Positions 46,575-59,528 of a DNA stretch of 64,000 bases are shown piece by piece. This stretch comes from Endocalyx cinctus (lineage: Eukaryota > Ascomycota > Sordariomycetes > Amphisphaeriales > Apiosporaceae). The notes below the pieces were generated by a model. That model did no database searches. It was not told the origin of the DNA and saw only the letters and a program-made list of their open reading frames with translations. A program made the translations under genes and the position numbers. The stretch covers positions 1,240,001 through 1,304,000 of the forward strand of contig BCKC01000009.1 of the NCBI GenBank assembly GCA_001600455.1, in the 5' to 3' direction. The number at the start of each line of letters is the position of its first letter. Position 1 is the stretch's first letter.

Positions 46575-49300
46575 TAGTCGAGGGATGGGAAATGACGCAC
46601 TAGAATAAGATGGAGCAGTTTTTGTGCTTCATTTCATTACTTTTTCCTTTTTTCTTTTCTTAATTGGGTCAGTACGGTTGCGAAGGCAATTGAGCTGGAG
46701 TCGCCAGGTGACGTGAACAGGGAAAGCTGGTCGGACCGATGAAGAACCTTTAACATCACTCGCTTTGGTAAACGCAGGCGGAAATAGCATCTTCAAATAA
46801 AATGTACGATGTAGCATAAGAGACGGTAGAAGAGGTCATGAATACTTAGCAGTCTTGCTGGTACTTGGATCGAATACGAGGTCAAACGGTATTTGCAGTC
46901 CTGCACGAGACATGATAAGGGTATCAGGTATCAGTAGAGTGAGTTGCAAAGCTGTCAAAAGGTTAGGCTGGCTCGTCATCAACTAGATAGGAGATTTCAC
47001 TGCTTTTTTTGGCCTTCGTTGGGAGCGGCAGCTGCGTTCGATGTCGCCTGGTTTGCATTATTACTTGCTGCCTGCTCGAGCCAGCAAATACAAAGGTATT
47101 AAACTGCAGACGTAGTAAATGGAAATTGATGTTCTTGAAGAGATTGTTTGAAATCTCTATAAAAGCCTTGGTACATTCTTGCCGCTTGCTCGAAAGAAGG
47201 TATGAGATTACTCCCGTTGCCCCTATTTCTCTTTACCTACTAGAGGAAGTGTGGCGGTAGGAAGTACCTTGTGCATTTGGTCCATGAAGTAAAGTAGTCT
47301 TCGCTAGGGAGATACCCTATGGATTAAATATTGACAGGCCTGGATATCTTCAACTATCACTCGCCATGGAAGCAATATCATCACGAGCGTCCTTCTCTCC
47401 CGTTAATACTTGCTGCTCTCCCCTGGCATCATTCTAGGCCCCCGTATCCTGTTTGAACCCCGATACCATCCTTTTGGGCAGCCTTGTGGACTGGGTAATT
47501 ACATTACGAAGCACGTTTCGGACACTATTCAGCTTCCCCGGAGATAAACCACTGAGCCGACTTATTAATACTCATCTGGCCAATCCTGCTTCCTAGAATC
47601 GGATCTCGGGTCGTATCAGACTGCTACGGTTACACTACTATACTTGCATTGGGACGTATATTATTAACCTCATCTTCCCGCGCCCATAGGGTGAGATATA
47701 AGCCAAGTGAGTGATCGGGGTTAATCGAAGCATCGTCAGAAAATGGGCTTGATATTTATCTATTATATATGCTTGAACCCCCACGGGGTTATCCTCAACC
47801 TATGTCGACGTCTATATTAAGCCCTAGGGCAAGATAGTGAAGGCAACACGAGCAAACATCATCGATATAAAACTTACGTATAAGTCACTTTAGAATACAC
47901 TCGCGATGGAACATACGCAAAAGGCGTTTTCTTTTAGAGATTAAGCCATGTGTTGTTTCTTAAGGTTACTTTGGGAGAGTTATGTGTAAGCGGGAAATAC
48001 GCAGGCACGACAACTGAAAATATAGAGAACTATTATGTTATCTCAGGTGCTCATACGTTGACCTAACCCCTTTAACCTGATCCCACGTACATAGAAGAAC
48101 ATGTTATAGTAATGTCTTCTGTAGTATATTGGTCGAGACCGTTTATCAACGCGGCTGCTGTGTATTCCACAATAAGATAATAAATAGGAAAGATCCCCCT
48201 TATATATTGAAACCTGGTGGGACAGGAACGCCGACAAATACGTAGCCTCGATTCCTAAACAAGAAGCAGGTGTACTGACTTATTACCAAGGAAGTCTGGA
48301 GTATGACCCTTAATATGACCTCTAGACAATGGAAATCACAGCAATGTGCCGACCTGGCGCCGCTTTGTGTTAGTATATATCCTTTTAATCATGCGAGAGT
48401 AGGAGTTGTTCTCAGCCTGCTTCCCGTTATCAACTTATGGTGGCGACGATGATAACTTACCGAAGGCTAAGCCTTTGCTCACTCGAGGATAGCACGACGG
48501 ATGGATGTTAAAGGCCGTAGTAGTAAAAGGGATACCCATCTTCAATCATCGTTTCTGTCCCGAATATTCATCAGTAGTCAGGTAGAATATTATTAGAGGG
48601 AACCATCCTGGTCATTATTGAAATTATCCGCTTCACTTAACGTATTCAAGTTTTAGAAACTGACGATAGATAATTAGTGAATTAGAAACCGAACGATACC
48701 TCGATACCGTAGATTCTCTACCCTTGATAAACCCAAATATACAAGAACTACTGTGTATGATAAAATGCCGTGTTTACTAGGATTCCGATTCTGGTATAGT
48801 CGGATCTCCATCGTAAGATTTAAAATGGAAGCAGCTTCATTTATTCATCTGGGCCTGACAGAGACATGCTTTGTGGATTCTTCCCGACCGTCAGGTACAC
48901 GGATTACTCCGTGTTGTTACTAGTGCAGTTGATATCGGACCCTGAATTTTTGTCACGATAGGACTAGAGAGACAAATCAGCTGCGACGGTTTATTTTGAA
49001 GCAGATACTAAAATAGATTTACTATAGTATGGTAATCGACCAAATTGATAAGCTTACTATTGATTCGGTAGGGATGACGAAACAAAGCTCGACATTCTCA
49101 CATAAGCTAGTCAGGTTCATTATTATCGAATAAGGCAAAGAATGAATAAATAGACGTGCTTATCTAGGATTCTACTATTTTATGAAGATGGGGATATAAG
49201 ACTGACGGGAAGACGGGATTGTAGATATGCCTAGTACTTGTAGTACATAGTAAGTTGATTTACATCATTACGTGATCTAACTTAGATAGGTACCTAGTAG

Positions 49301-49309
49301 TACGGAGTA
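49301..49309. repeat. TACGGAGTA motif
   Basis: One of six intergenic copies, about 740 bases upstream of the CYP51 start. Confidence 0.8.
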
Positions 49310-49850
49310 TATGTAGTACATCCATGGATACAGATGGATACACGCATAACAGATATCTCAGCTTATTAGGTTAATATGTTGAAAAAGGGGTTCAAGATAT
49401 ATTGAACGGTGAAGACTTCTAGAAGATTAAAAAAAGAATAAGAAAAAGAAAAAGAATAGATAATTTCGAAATGGTCGGGTTTTCCACAGAATATCAGGCC
49501 AGAGAAAGTAATTCATCGAATGATGTAGCGTAAACGTCAAATTCGCATCAGCCGGTGTAGAAATTCAGGAACGGGATTCTAAAGAAACGATAGGAAAACG
49601 GATTTCGTATTCGTATTATGTACCTAAGTACCTAAGTACCTTTTAATTGTTGAAAAGGAAGATAGATGATTGGTTAATAAACTCCACCCGCTGTAATGAT
49701 TGGTCAATCCAAGCCTATGCAAGACCTATTTTAGCATTAAATTTGATATGTTGGGGGTAAAGTAAATATTTAGGTATTTAAGTACAAGTATAGAATTTCT
49801 AAACTATTTAGTGCTATATCTGCCCTCAGATAACGACTCTAAATTTCACC

Positions 49851-49937
49851 TGTCTATCTTCTTTCTTCTACCTATCTCTTTCTCTCTCTCTCTTTTTTTT
49901 TATTTCTCTCTTTTTTTTCTTCTTCTTATCTCTCACC
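49851..49937 (+). promoter_or_regulatory. Pyrimidine-rich tract upstream of CYP51
   Basis: An almost pure C/T stretch ends about 105 bases before the CYP51 ATG. CT tracts of this kind commonly precede transcription starts of highly expressed fungal genes, so this is a likely core promoter element. The transcription start itself is not visible. Confidence 0.45.
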
Positions 49938-50043
49938 TAATAATTAACAGAGGTATATTTATTATACCGTAAACCGAGGCAAGAAAAAGGCGTAGAGACG
50001 GAGAGACCCAGAGAAGGTTCAATTCCGTATTCAATATAAGAAA

Positions 50044-51752
<1,709 letters not shown>

Positions 51753-52712
51753 ATTCATATAAAATAATTACGGGATCGGGAGGGAGTTTTTAGAGGTAAT
51801 ATTAACGAGAAAAAAAAGGCAAGACGATAATTCTTTTTGCTTAACGACGCTATTGTACATATAATATCTACCGGCGTTAGATATAGAGTAAACTGCGAGG
51901 AGAAGACGAGTGAAAACTTGCCGAGACGGGCGGATGCTGCATTATCGTCGATACAAACGACGTGCTAAAATTAAGAATACTATATACATAATAATATCAT
52001 TAAGAAATCAAAGATTTTCAAGATAAGGAGAATTTGTTTAAATTTTAACTACGTTGACGGTGTCGAAAGGGTACTGTTATGAAAGCCGGGAATGAACTAC
52101 GGCAAAATCCCGAAGCAGACGGTCCCCTGTAAGCCCCAAAAAAGCTTGTCTTCCACCCAGCGAATGGAAGGAGAGTCAATGACGTGGGAAAAGAACCATC
52201 AGCCTTATTGCATATACTTTTTTTTATCTTCATGTTGGTACTAATAATGCGACGAGTCGGGATTGAAACCTGTAAGATACCATCTGGTAGTAATACGCAT
52301 GCAGCTAAATAGAAAGATATGATAGGAGTAGTGAGTTTTTGACAAATCTTTACCCATTTTCCTTGCACGTTTCATGCAGGATGGTTAGATACCTGGGGGG
52401 TCGCTGCATGTGATACCCATCATCCAAGTCGCTTTATTTATTTTTTTTTGCTGTCCGAGCCCTTCCGAATCCTTTTTCACCTCTTCCCTCTTACACATCC
52501 ATTCTTCGAAAAATAACAACACTCGGGGTTTTATGTCATAATTGTAACTTTTTGTTGTAATCCCAGCGATTTCAAACACAATTCGATATATATAAAAGAG
52601 AGGACTGCGGTTATGATATAGTATTCTATTAGGATCGTGGTAAACTTGAGGACCTAGAAAACAAAAGTTTTCAAAAAGTCTACGGAGGGAAAAGAAAATA
52701 AGATTAAAAAAA
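51753..52712. other. Intergenic region between CYP51 and the DUF3074 gene
   Basis: About 960 bases with no gene. The left part is the CYP51 3' region, the right part the promoter of the next gene. Seven A residues directly precede the downstream ATG. Antisense ORFs at 52045-52368 and 52385-52870 have no support. Confidence 0.55.
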
Positions 52713-53831
52713 ATGTCCACGGCAGAAGAGAAGCTCGGACCGCTGGTACGGCTCTGGGGGATACAAACGAAGCAGCTCCCCGCACCCACCGAGAGCGCCG
52801 AAGGGTTAGGCAAGTTCATCGAAGCGCTACTCAAAGAAGCGATCCCGTTCATCGACTCGGCGGCGCCCAAGTCGTCCGCGGATTCGAAGCCGACGAGTCA
52901 ATGGAAAGCGAAAGGGACGAAAACGCACAAGGACTCGACCTCGCCGGTCGAGGTCCTCGAACGCGTCGTCCCCGCCAAGGAGCTCGAGAAGATCGAAAGC
53001 GGAGGCGGTAAGAAAGAAAGCTCGGGCGCCGAGAACTGGTGCTGCCGACGCAGCGTCCACGAGGATGCGGCCCGACCCGGCACGGCCACGTGGCGGGAAT
53101 TCGACCGCTGCTTCCGCCTCGAGCACGCCCAGTCCGAGAAGGCGTTCACGCCGACGGTCGTGGGCGCGCGCGAGGCCCTGCGCTGGGAGGCCGCGGCGTC
53201 GGTTCCGCGCCTCGACGTCGGGGGCGTCGTCTGGGGCGAGTTTACCTTGCTCGTCGAGGAGATGAAGCACAACGTCGGGAGGCCCGTCCTCAAGGATCGG
53301 GCTTTCCCCGTCTTGCAGATGACCTGCCGTTCGTTAGGATCCGATGCCGATCCGACGACTACGAAAAAAGAAGACGAGTTTTTGATCGTCAGCGTTCCCG
53401 TCCCGGATTTCGAGACGAGCGAGACGAGCGCGTACGCTAAAGACAAAAAGACGCAGACGGCTTACTACGCGAGCGTCGAGAGGTTTCGGAAGCTCGACGG
53501 CGACGGCAAGATCGAGTGGGTCATGGCTACGGCTTCGGACGCGGCGGGCGTCTTGCCCGCTTGGGTCCAGAATATGGCGGCTCCGGGCATTATTTGGAAG
53601 GACGTCCCGCTCTTCTTGTCTTGGATCGCGAAGGAGAGGCAGAAAGGTGCCGATTCGAAGAAGGATGCGGGAACCAGCGAACCTCAGGTCTCAACCGGCG
53701 TGGAAACGGTGAATGCCCCGGAGATTTCTGGTGATGGAGCCGGCGATGAAGATAAGACTGCGGCGGGAGATGTTACGAATGGTGCCGCTGCTACTGAGAC
53801 TACGACTACTGCTGAAGAAACTAAGGCTTGA
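52713..53831 (+). CDS. DUF3074 (START-like) protein
   Basis: A single exon of 372 aa. The core around ENWCCRRSVHEDAA, TATWREFDRCFRLEHAQSEKAFTPTVV and the later PAWVQNMAAPGIIWKDVPLFLSWIAKER matches the fungal DUF3074 family, whose fold belongs to the START/SRPBCC superfamily with a hydrophobic ligand pocket. The ligand and cell role are unknown. There is no signal peptide or membrane segment, so it is probably cytosolic. The C-terminal 45 residues are Ala/Thr/Glu-rich low complexity. It follows CYP51 on the same strand; a lipid or sterol ligand would fit, but nothing in the sequence shows it. Confidence 0.85.
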   Translation: MSTAEEKLGPLVRLWGIQTKQLPAPTESAEGLGKFIEALLKEAIPFIDSAAPKSSADSKPTSQWKAKGTKTHKDSTSPVEVLERVVPAKELEKIESGGGKKESSGAENWCCRRSVHEDAARPGTATWREFDRCFRLEHAQSEKAFTPTVVGAREALRWEAAASVPRLDVGGVVWGEFTLLVEEMKHNVGRPVLKDRAFPVLQMTCRSLGSDADPTTTKKEDEFLIVSVPVPDFETSETSAYAKDKKTQTAYYASVERFRKLDGDGKIEWVMATASDAAGVLPAWVQNMAAPGIIWKDVPLFLSWIAKERQKGADSKKDAGTSEPQVSTGVETVNAPEISGDGAGDEDKTAAGDVTNGAAATETTTTAEETKA

Positions 53832-54435
53832 TTTATATATCAAGTGAAAGCTACAAATTGATTGTTCAGGACCTGTCCTATTTTTTCCCTTTTCTTAATA
53901 TGTATTGCGAAAATAGTAATTGTTAGATATCCTCTGATTTTATGATTGGTTTTCTTAACCTTCCTTTCCTTTCCTCTCTTCTTTTTACTTTCTACAAAAT
54001 GGGATTCTATCAATAGGAAAAGAAAACGGAATGTTCATAATTTTGAAATTGATACCTTTCGAGTCTTATTTTTCTTAAAATCTCAAATCGTCAAATATTG
54101 TGTCAAATATCGTGAAGATAACAGTGACTATTCCAATATTGCCATACCTAATACTTACTTACTGTACAAAATACTGGAGGTCCTTGCCCTGAAGCTTATC
54201 GTTAATGTAGCCCCTCTTAACTGCTGAGGACATTAACTGATAACGGGTTTAGTAGGCCTAATTTCGGAATTGGGCGACCCCTCGATGACTCAAAGCTTCT
54301 AAAAGTTCCCAATTGCGACTCGCCTGGGAAAAAAAAATAATAATAATAAAATAACGGCTAGAAATGTGTGTGTGACTCTATTAAACTGACACGAATGACT
54401 TATATACAATCGGGATAAATAAAAGCCCACATCAA

Positions 54436-54477
54436 ATGTCACTACTATTTTTCACTTTCCCCAATTCTTCGAATTAA
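54436..54477 (+). promoter_or_regulatory. Short upstream ORF in the valyl-tRNA synthetase leader
   Basis: ATG at 54436 begins a 13-codon frame that ends at TAA 54475-54477, 11 bases before the candidate non-AUG start and 95 bases before the first in-frame ATG. It matters only if the transcript begins upstream of it. Confidence 0.3.
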
Positions 54478-54487
54478 TACCGTCAAG

Positions 54488-54571
54488 TTGTATAGATTAC
54501 TTTCTCGAGCACTCTGGGTGCGCAGGTCGCCTTTGAGATCAACTTATATTCTTCACGTCAATAAATCCACA
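54488..54571 (+). promoter_or_regulatory. Candidate non-AUG mitochondrial presequence of valyl-tRNA synthetase
   Basis: The frame of the synthetase stays open upstream of ATG 54572 back to a TAA at 54416-54418 and contains no ATG. From TTG 54488, with A at -3, the 28 codons give a segment rich in Arg, Leu and Ser with no acidic residue (YRLLSRALWVRRSPLRST in its centre), the composition of a mitochondrial targeting peptide. A single gene serving both cytosol and mitochondria is the rule for fungal ValRS (yeast VAS1 uses two AUGs). Non-AUG starts are known for yeast ALA1 and GRS1. The exact start codon is not provable here. Confidence 0.5.
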
Positions 54572-57500
54572 ATGGCTACTAATAGTGGACGTGGTAATCC
54601 TAGTATGTTTTTTTTATTCGCCTTCCCCCCCTCCCCCTCCCTTTCAGATTTATATCGTCTATGTAACCCCTCCTTTTACTCAGCCTATAGCGGGGTTATT
54701 GGAATCGAAGCAAGAACTGATATTGACATTGTGATCCTTTCTCTTTCCTTTTAGTTGGTACCACCGAAGGCCCGAGTAAAACCGGCGAAGGAGCTCCTCC
54801 TCCTGTTACCGACGACGTAAAAGGCGCTGTGAAAGAGGCTGCGGGACAGGCTGTTGCCGGCGTACATGCGTCTGGCCAGGACGCAAACATGTCTTCCACC
54901 CCCGCCACGACCGAACCCAAGGTCAAGACCGCGAAAGAACGTATGTTATAAAATAAAACTTTCATTCAAAATGTGGAAGGATTCGTCCTGTTCCCTTCCC
55001 TCTCTGTATCTTCTAAACCTATTTCGAATCGCGACATCATCGTTGACCTTCCTATCCTCTCGCTTCCCTCCCCATATATAGTCGAGAAAGAACGAAAGAA
55101 GGCCGAGAAATTAGCCAAGTTTCAACAAAAGCAGGCGAACGCCGCTAAGACCGCCCCTGCCAACGCCGCCGCCGGTCCAGCGAAAGAGAAGAAGGCCAAG
55201 CCTACGAAAACCGAAGAGGAACCGCTTCCTCCCTACGTCGAAGATACGCCCCTGGGCGAGAAGAAACGCCTTCGATCTCTCGATGACCCGCATCTGAAAT
55301 CATACTCCCCCGTCGCCGTAGAAAGCGCGTGGTACCAATGGTGGGAGAAGTCTGGTTTCTTTCAACCTCAATTCAAGGAGAATGGCGATGTGAAGGACGA
55401 GGGATCCTTCGTCGTCGTCATCCCACCTCCTAACGTAAGCCGACTCCCTGACCCCATCTGCGTTTTCCCGTTCTGTCTGGTCTTCGAAATTTGAATCGCT
55501 TTGATGGATTTTATACGAGTCTTTTTTTATTTTGACTAACTATCTTTGGCTCTGTAGGTTACCGGTGCTCTTCATATGGGTCACGCTTTGGGAAACTCCC
55601 TTCAGGATGTCATGGTTCGCTTCAACCGTATGCACGGCAAGACAACTTTATGGCTGCCAGGATGCGACCACGCTGGTATCAGCACCCAGAGTGTCGTCGA
55701 GAACATGCTGTGGAGACGGCAAGGCAAGACACGACACGATCTTGGTCGTGAAAAGTTTGTTGAGACTGTCTGGGAATGGAAGGAAGATTACCACAAGCGC
55801 ATTAACAACGCCCAGCGTAGAATGGGTGTCTCCACTGATTGGACAAGAGAGGCTTTCACCATGGACAAGAACTTGACTGCCGCCGTAACGGAGACCTTCG
55901 TAAAGCTTCACGAGGAGGGCACCATCTATCGCGCGAACCGTCTTGTGAACTGGTGTACGAAGCTTAACACTGCACTCTCGAACCTTGAGGTTTCCAACAA
56001 GGAATTGGAGGGCAGGACGTTGCTAGATGTTCCGGGCTACGACAAGAAAGTCGAGTTTGGTATCATCGTGCACTTCCGTTACAAGATCGAGGGTACCGAG
56101 GAGACGATCGAAGTTGCCACGACCCGTCCGGAAACCATGCTTGGTGATACGGGTATCGCCGTCCACCCGCAAGATGAACGGTACAAGCATCTCGTCGGCA
56201 AAAACGCCATCCACCCTTTTATCGAGGGTCGCCTGATGCCTATCGTCGCCGATGACTACGTAGACAAAGAGTTCGGAACGGGTGCCGTGAAGATAACCCC
56301 TGCCCATGACCCTAACGATTTCGCGCTGGGCCAGAGGCATAAGTTGGAATTCATCAATATTCTCACAGACGATGGTTTTATGAACGAGAACGCCGGCCCC
56401 TACAAGGGCCAGAAGCGGTTCGATGTCAGATATGCCGTCCAAGATGATCTCAAGAAGCTCGGCTTGTACGTGGACAAGAAGGATAACCCGATGAAAGTGC
56501 CTCTCTGCGAGAAATCGAAGGACGTCATCGAGCCTATTATGAAGCCTCAGTGGTGGATGAGAATGAAAGATCTCGCTGCAGAAGCTATTAAAGTGGTACA
56601 GGAAGGCAAGATTCAGATAAAGCCTGAAACGGCCGAGAAGAGTTACTACAGATGGATGGAAGATATCAACGATTGGTGTCTCTCGCGTCAGCTCTGGTGG
56701 GGACACCGCTGTCCCGTGTACTTTGCCAAAGTGGAAGGAGAGGCAGAGAATAAGGCCGATGATAGCTTGTGGTTCTCCGGTCGAAGTGAAGAAGAAGCGA
56801 GGGCCAAGGCTGAAAAGGCTTTACCAGGCAAGAAATTCACCCTCGAGCAAGATGAGGATGTCTTGGATACCTGGTTCTCCTCCGGCCTGTGGCCTTTCTC
56901 TACCCTCGGATGGCCGAACCAGACCTCTGACTTGCAGAAGTTATACCCGACAAGCATCCTCGAGACGGGATGGGATATCTTGTTTTTCTGGATTGCCAGG
57001 ATGGTTATGCTAGGTATCAAGATGGTCGGGGATATCCCGTTCAGTGAGGTATACTGTCATTCACTTGTACGTGACAGCGAGGGCCGGAAGATGAGTAAAT
57101 CCCTCGGTAACGTCATTGATCCTTTGGACGTAATTAGCGGTATTCCCCTAGAAACCCTTCACGACAAACTTCTTCAAGGAAATCTTCACCCCAACGAGGT
57201 GGAGAAGGCGAAGAAATACCAGAAGTCAGCATTCCCCGACGGTATCCCAGAATGCGGTACAGATGCGCTTCGATTCTGTTTGGTGAACTACAGTGGAGCC
57301 TCAGATATCAACTTTGACATCAAGGTCATGGTGAGTTGTCTTACCCACCTACCGAACTAGTAACATGCGACAAGAACTAACATACGTCAAATAAATAGCA
57401 CGGATACAGGAAGTTTTGTAACAAGATCTACCAAGCCACCAAGTACGTTCTCGGCAAGCTTGACAAGGACTGGGTACCCCAGAAGACCGCAGCGCTCAGC

Positions 57501-58508
57501 GGGAAAGAATCTCTGGCCGAGAAATGGATCTTACATAAGATGAATGCTGCCGCCAAAACGATAAACGAGGCCATCAATGACCGCGAGTGGATGAAGTCGA
57601 CCGGCACTGTGTACCAGTACTGGTTACATCATCTTTGCGACGTGTTCATAGAAAACTCGAAAGCCATCATCCAGGATGGTACAGAAGAGGAGAGGCTCTC
57701 TGCGTTGGAAACTCTGTACACGGTATGTTCGGTTCTTCTTCTTTCACTCTGTAGATGGCGTTGTGGGTACTAACACTTTTTTTTCAGGCACTGGATAACG
57801 CCTTACGGATGATACATCCCTTCATGCCTTTCCTCACGGAAGAATTATGGCAACGGTTACCACGTCGGCCCGGTGATGAGACGCAATCCATTATGCTTTC
57901 TCGGTACCCTGTGTACCGACCGGAACTGGACAATCCTGCGGCAGAAGAGGCCTATGATTTGGTCATGAATTGCTCTAAGGGTATCCGATCACTCATGGGA
58001 GAATACTCCATCAAGGACGAGGCAAAGGGTGAGTACCGATGATAAACTTTTGTTTTGATTTCATCAGTTACAGTAGACACTAACTAAAATGGGTATAATA
58101 GTCTTCATCCAAACATTTGACGACAAGGCGCACAAGACGGCTCTAGATCAACTCTTGTCGATCAAGTCGCTTAGTTCCAAGGGTGTCACGGGAATTGAAG
58201 TTCTTCCTGGAACCGAGCCTCGCCCCGCGGGCTGCGTCACTTTCTCGGTGTCCAGCTCCGTGGCGGTGTTCCTGCACGTCAAGGGCCGCGTCGATATCGA
58301 GAAGGAGATTGTCAGGGCGGATAAAAAATTACAAAAGACCCGTCAGGCCATCGCCAAACAGACCAAGCTCATATCGGAACCTTCGTACTTGCAGAAGGCC
58401 TCTACCGAAGTGCAGGAGACGGACCGTACGATGCTAGCGGACCTCGAATCTCAAGCGAAAGGTTACGAGGGTACCATCAAGCAGTTCGAGGATCTTAAAT
58501 TAGAATAA
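54572..58508 (+). CDS. vas1: Valyl-tRNA synthetase, cytosolic and probably mitochondrial
   Basis: Seven exons: 54572-54602, 54755-54940, 55082-55434, 55558-57330, 57399-57722, 57788-58028, 58102-58508 (1104 aa from this ATG). Each junction is GT-AG and rebuilds conserved sequence, for example [17 protein letters not shown] and [11 protein letters not shown]. Class I signatures are HMGH (196-199) and KMSKS (701-705). Between them lie the CP1 editing domain ([17 protein letters not shown]) and [14 protein letters not shown]; the anticodon-binding domain follows ([14 protein letters not shown]), then a C-terminal coiled-coil arm. The enzyme charges tRNA-Val with valine and clears mischarged threonine. 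The first 70 residues are a low-complexity extension before a Lys/Glu helix ([11 protein letters not shown]). The tiny first exon and the upstream in-frame extension suggest two isoforms. Confidence 0.96.
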
Positions 58509-59528
58509 GAGATAAAAAAAAAAGAAGCTTAGATATTAGCGTAAAATGTCGAATGAAGAGAATTGTAAAAGTAGATTTGCTATCTCTATCTAGTTGTATT
58601 CTGTCCTGCTCTATCTTCTAGTGGTAAATGAAAGTATGCTTCACTTAATCGAGACATTTGTGATGAGAGAATAAGAAACATGATTTTCTTGTGATTCTAC
58701 ATATCTAGAAACAGTCTTGATTATTGACTTGTTAAGCAGTATATCCACCCTCCTGATACATTTTCCTGGCTAGCTCTATACGGATAGCAAAATACTTACA
58801 CATTTTTGTCGTCTCTCGTCTGAGTACACGCAAGGTCTTCTCCTTATTTTCGCTCAAGACTTGCGTTGTCCTTACCGATTCCATATGTTGATTTCCTCGG
58901 ACATCTTAACAAGACAGGGAGATTAATAAGTAGAAAATAAGACAATTCAACTTTTATGAAGAAAGATGAAAAAACATGGTTCAAGAAATCGGGTTCATTC
59001 TTATACGACATAAAGAAAAGAAGAAGCAGAAGAAGAAGAAACCATCCACCCATGACTGTTTTTTTTTTAAAAAAAAAAAAAGGGAATAGGGAGAAAACTT
59101 GCATATCCCTCCCTATCACCCCCTTTTAACAACACATAAATAAAATAACGACACAGAATTCCCCAAAAACTTCCACGAAGAAAAGAAGAGGATATTTGAA
59201 TTATTATATTTTTCCATCCCTGCCCTTTTCCTATCCATCCTTTTTTTTTTCTTTCTGTCCAGGTATGAAAATTAACAAAAAGATAGGAAAATTATACGTG
59301 GTATATATATGTGCTTTAGATAATCGATACATTGAAAAAAAAAAAAAAAAAGGTAGGGGGAAAATAAAGCCAAAAAGTTACCAAACCTTATTGTTTTTTT
59401 TTTTTTGTGTTCTTTAAAATTTTACTTTCTTTTTCTTTTACATCACCGTCCACCCATCTACCCCCCCTTATTTTTTAAGATCCTAAAAACCAACGTTCAC
59501 TATTCTCTCTACTCTACTCTAGGCTACT
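58509..59528. other. Convergent 3' intergenic region
   Basis: About 1 kb between the valyl-tRNA synthetase and ammonium transporter stops. It is AT-rich with several A/T homopolymers (59062-59081, 59336-59351, 59395-59405). No gene is seen. Confidence 0.6.

Larger units (their letters stand above)
39356..50043. other. Gene-poor region, 10.7 kb
   Basis: No recognisable gene lies in this stretch. All open frames are below about 115 codons and none resembles a family I know. The left end is the kinesin promoter and the right end the CYP51 promoter. It contains A- and T-runs (30 T at 43479-43508), a 24-C run (45184-45207), a degenerate repeat family (46369-46574) and two TACGGAGTA motifs. Decayed mobile elements are possible, but I cannot identify a reverse transcriptase, transposase, long terminal repeats or terminal inverted repeats. 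Confidence 0.5.
53832..54571. other. Intergenic region and valS leader
   Basis: No gene is seen in the first 600 bases. The last 150 hold a short uORF and an ATG-less frame in phase with the valyl-tRNA synthetase start (both listed separately). Confidence 0.5.

Noticed and set aside
47440..47800. Reverse-strand GGTTCAA boxes (47450, 47775) resembling tRNA B boxes
   Set aside because: Flanking sequence does not fold into a cloverleaf by eye; no paired acceptor ends.
39356..50043. Transposon or retrotransposon hidden in the gene-poor region
   Set aside because: No reverse transcriptase, integrase or transposase motif in any frame, and no terminal repeats seen; left as an open question, not a feature.
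52827..53446. Overlapping antisense and frame-shifted ORFs in the DUF3074 gene
   Set aside because: GC-rich shadow frames with Arg-rich low complexity; the +1119-base frame has the family motifs.
56023..56706. 227-codon antisense ORF over the valyl-tRNA synthetase
   Set aside because: Shadow of a conserved exon; no domain recognised.
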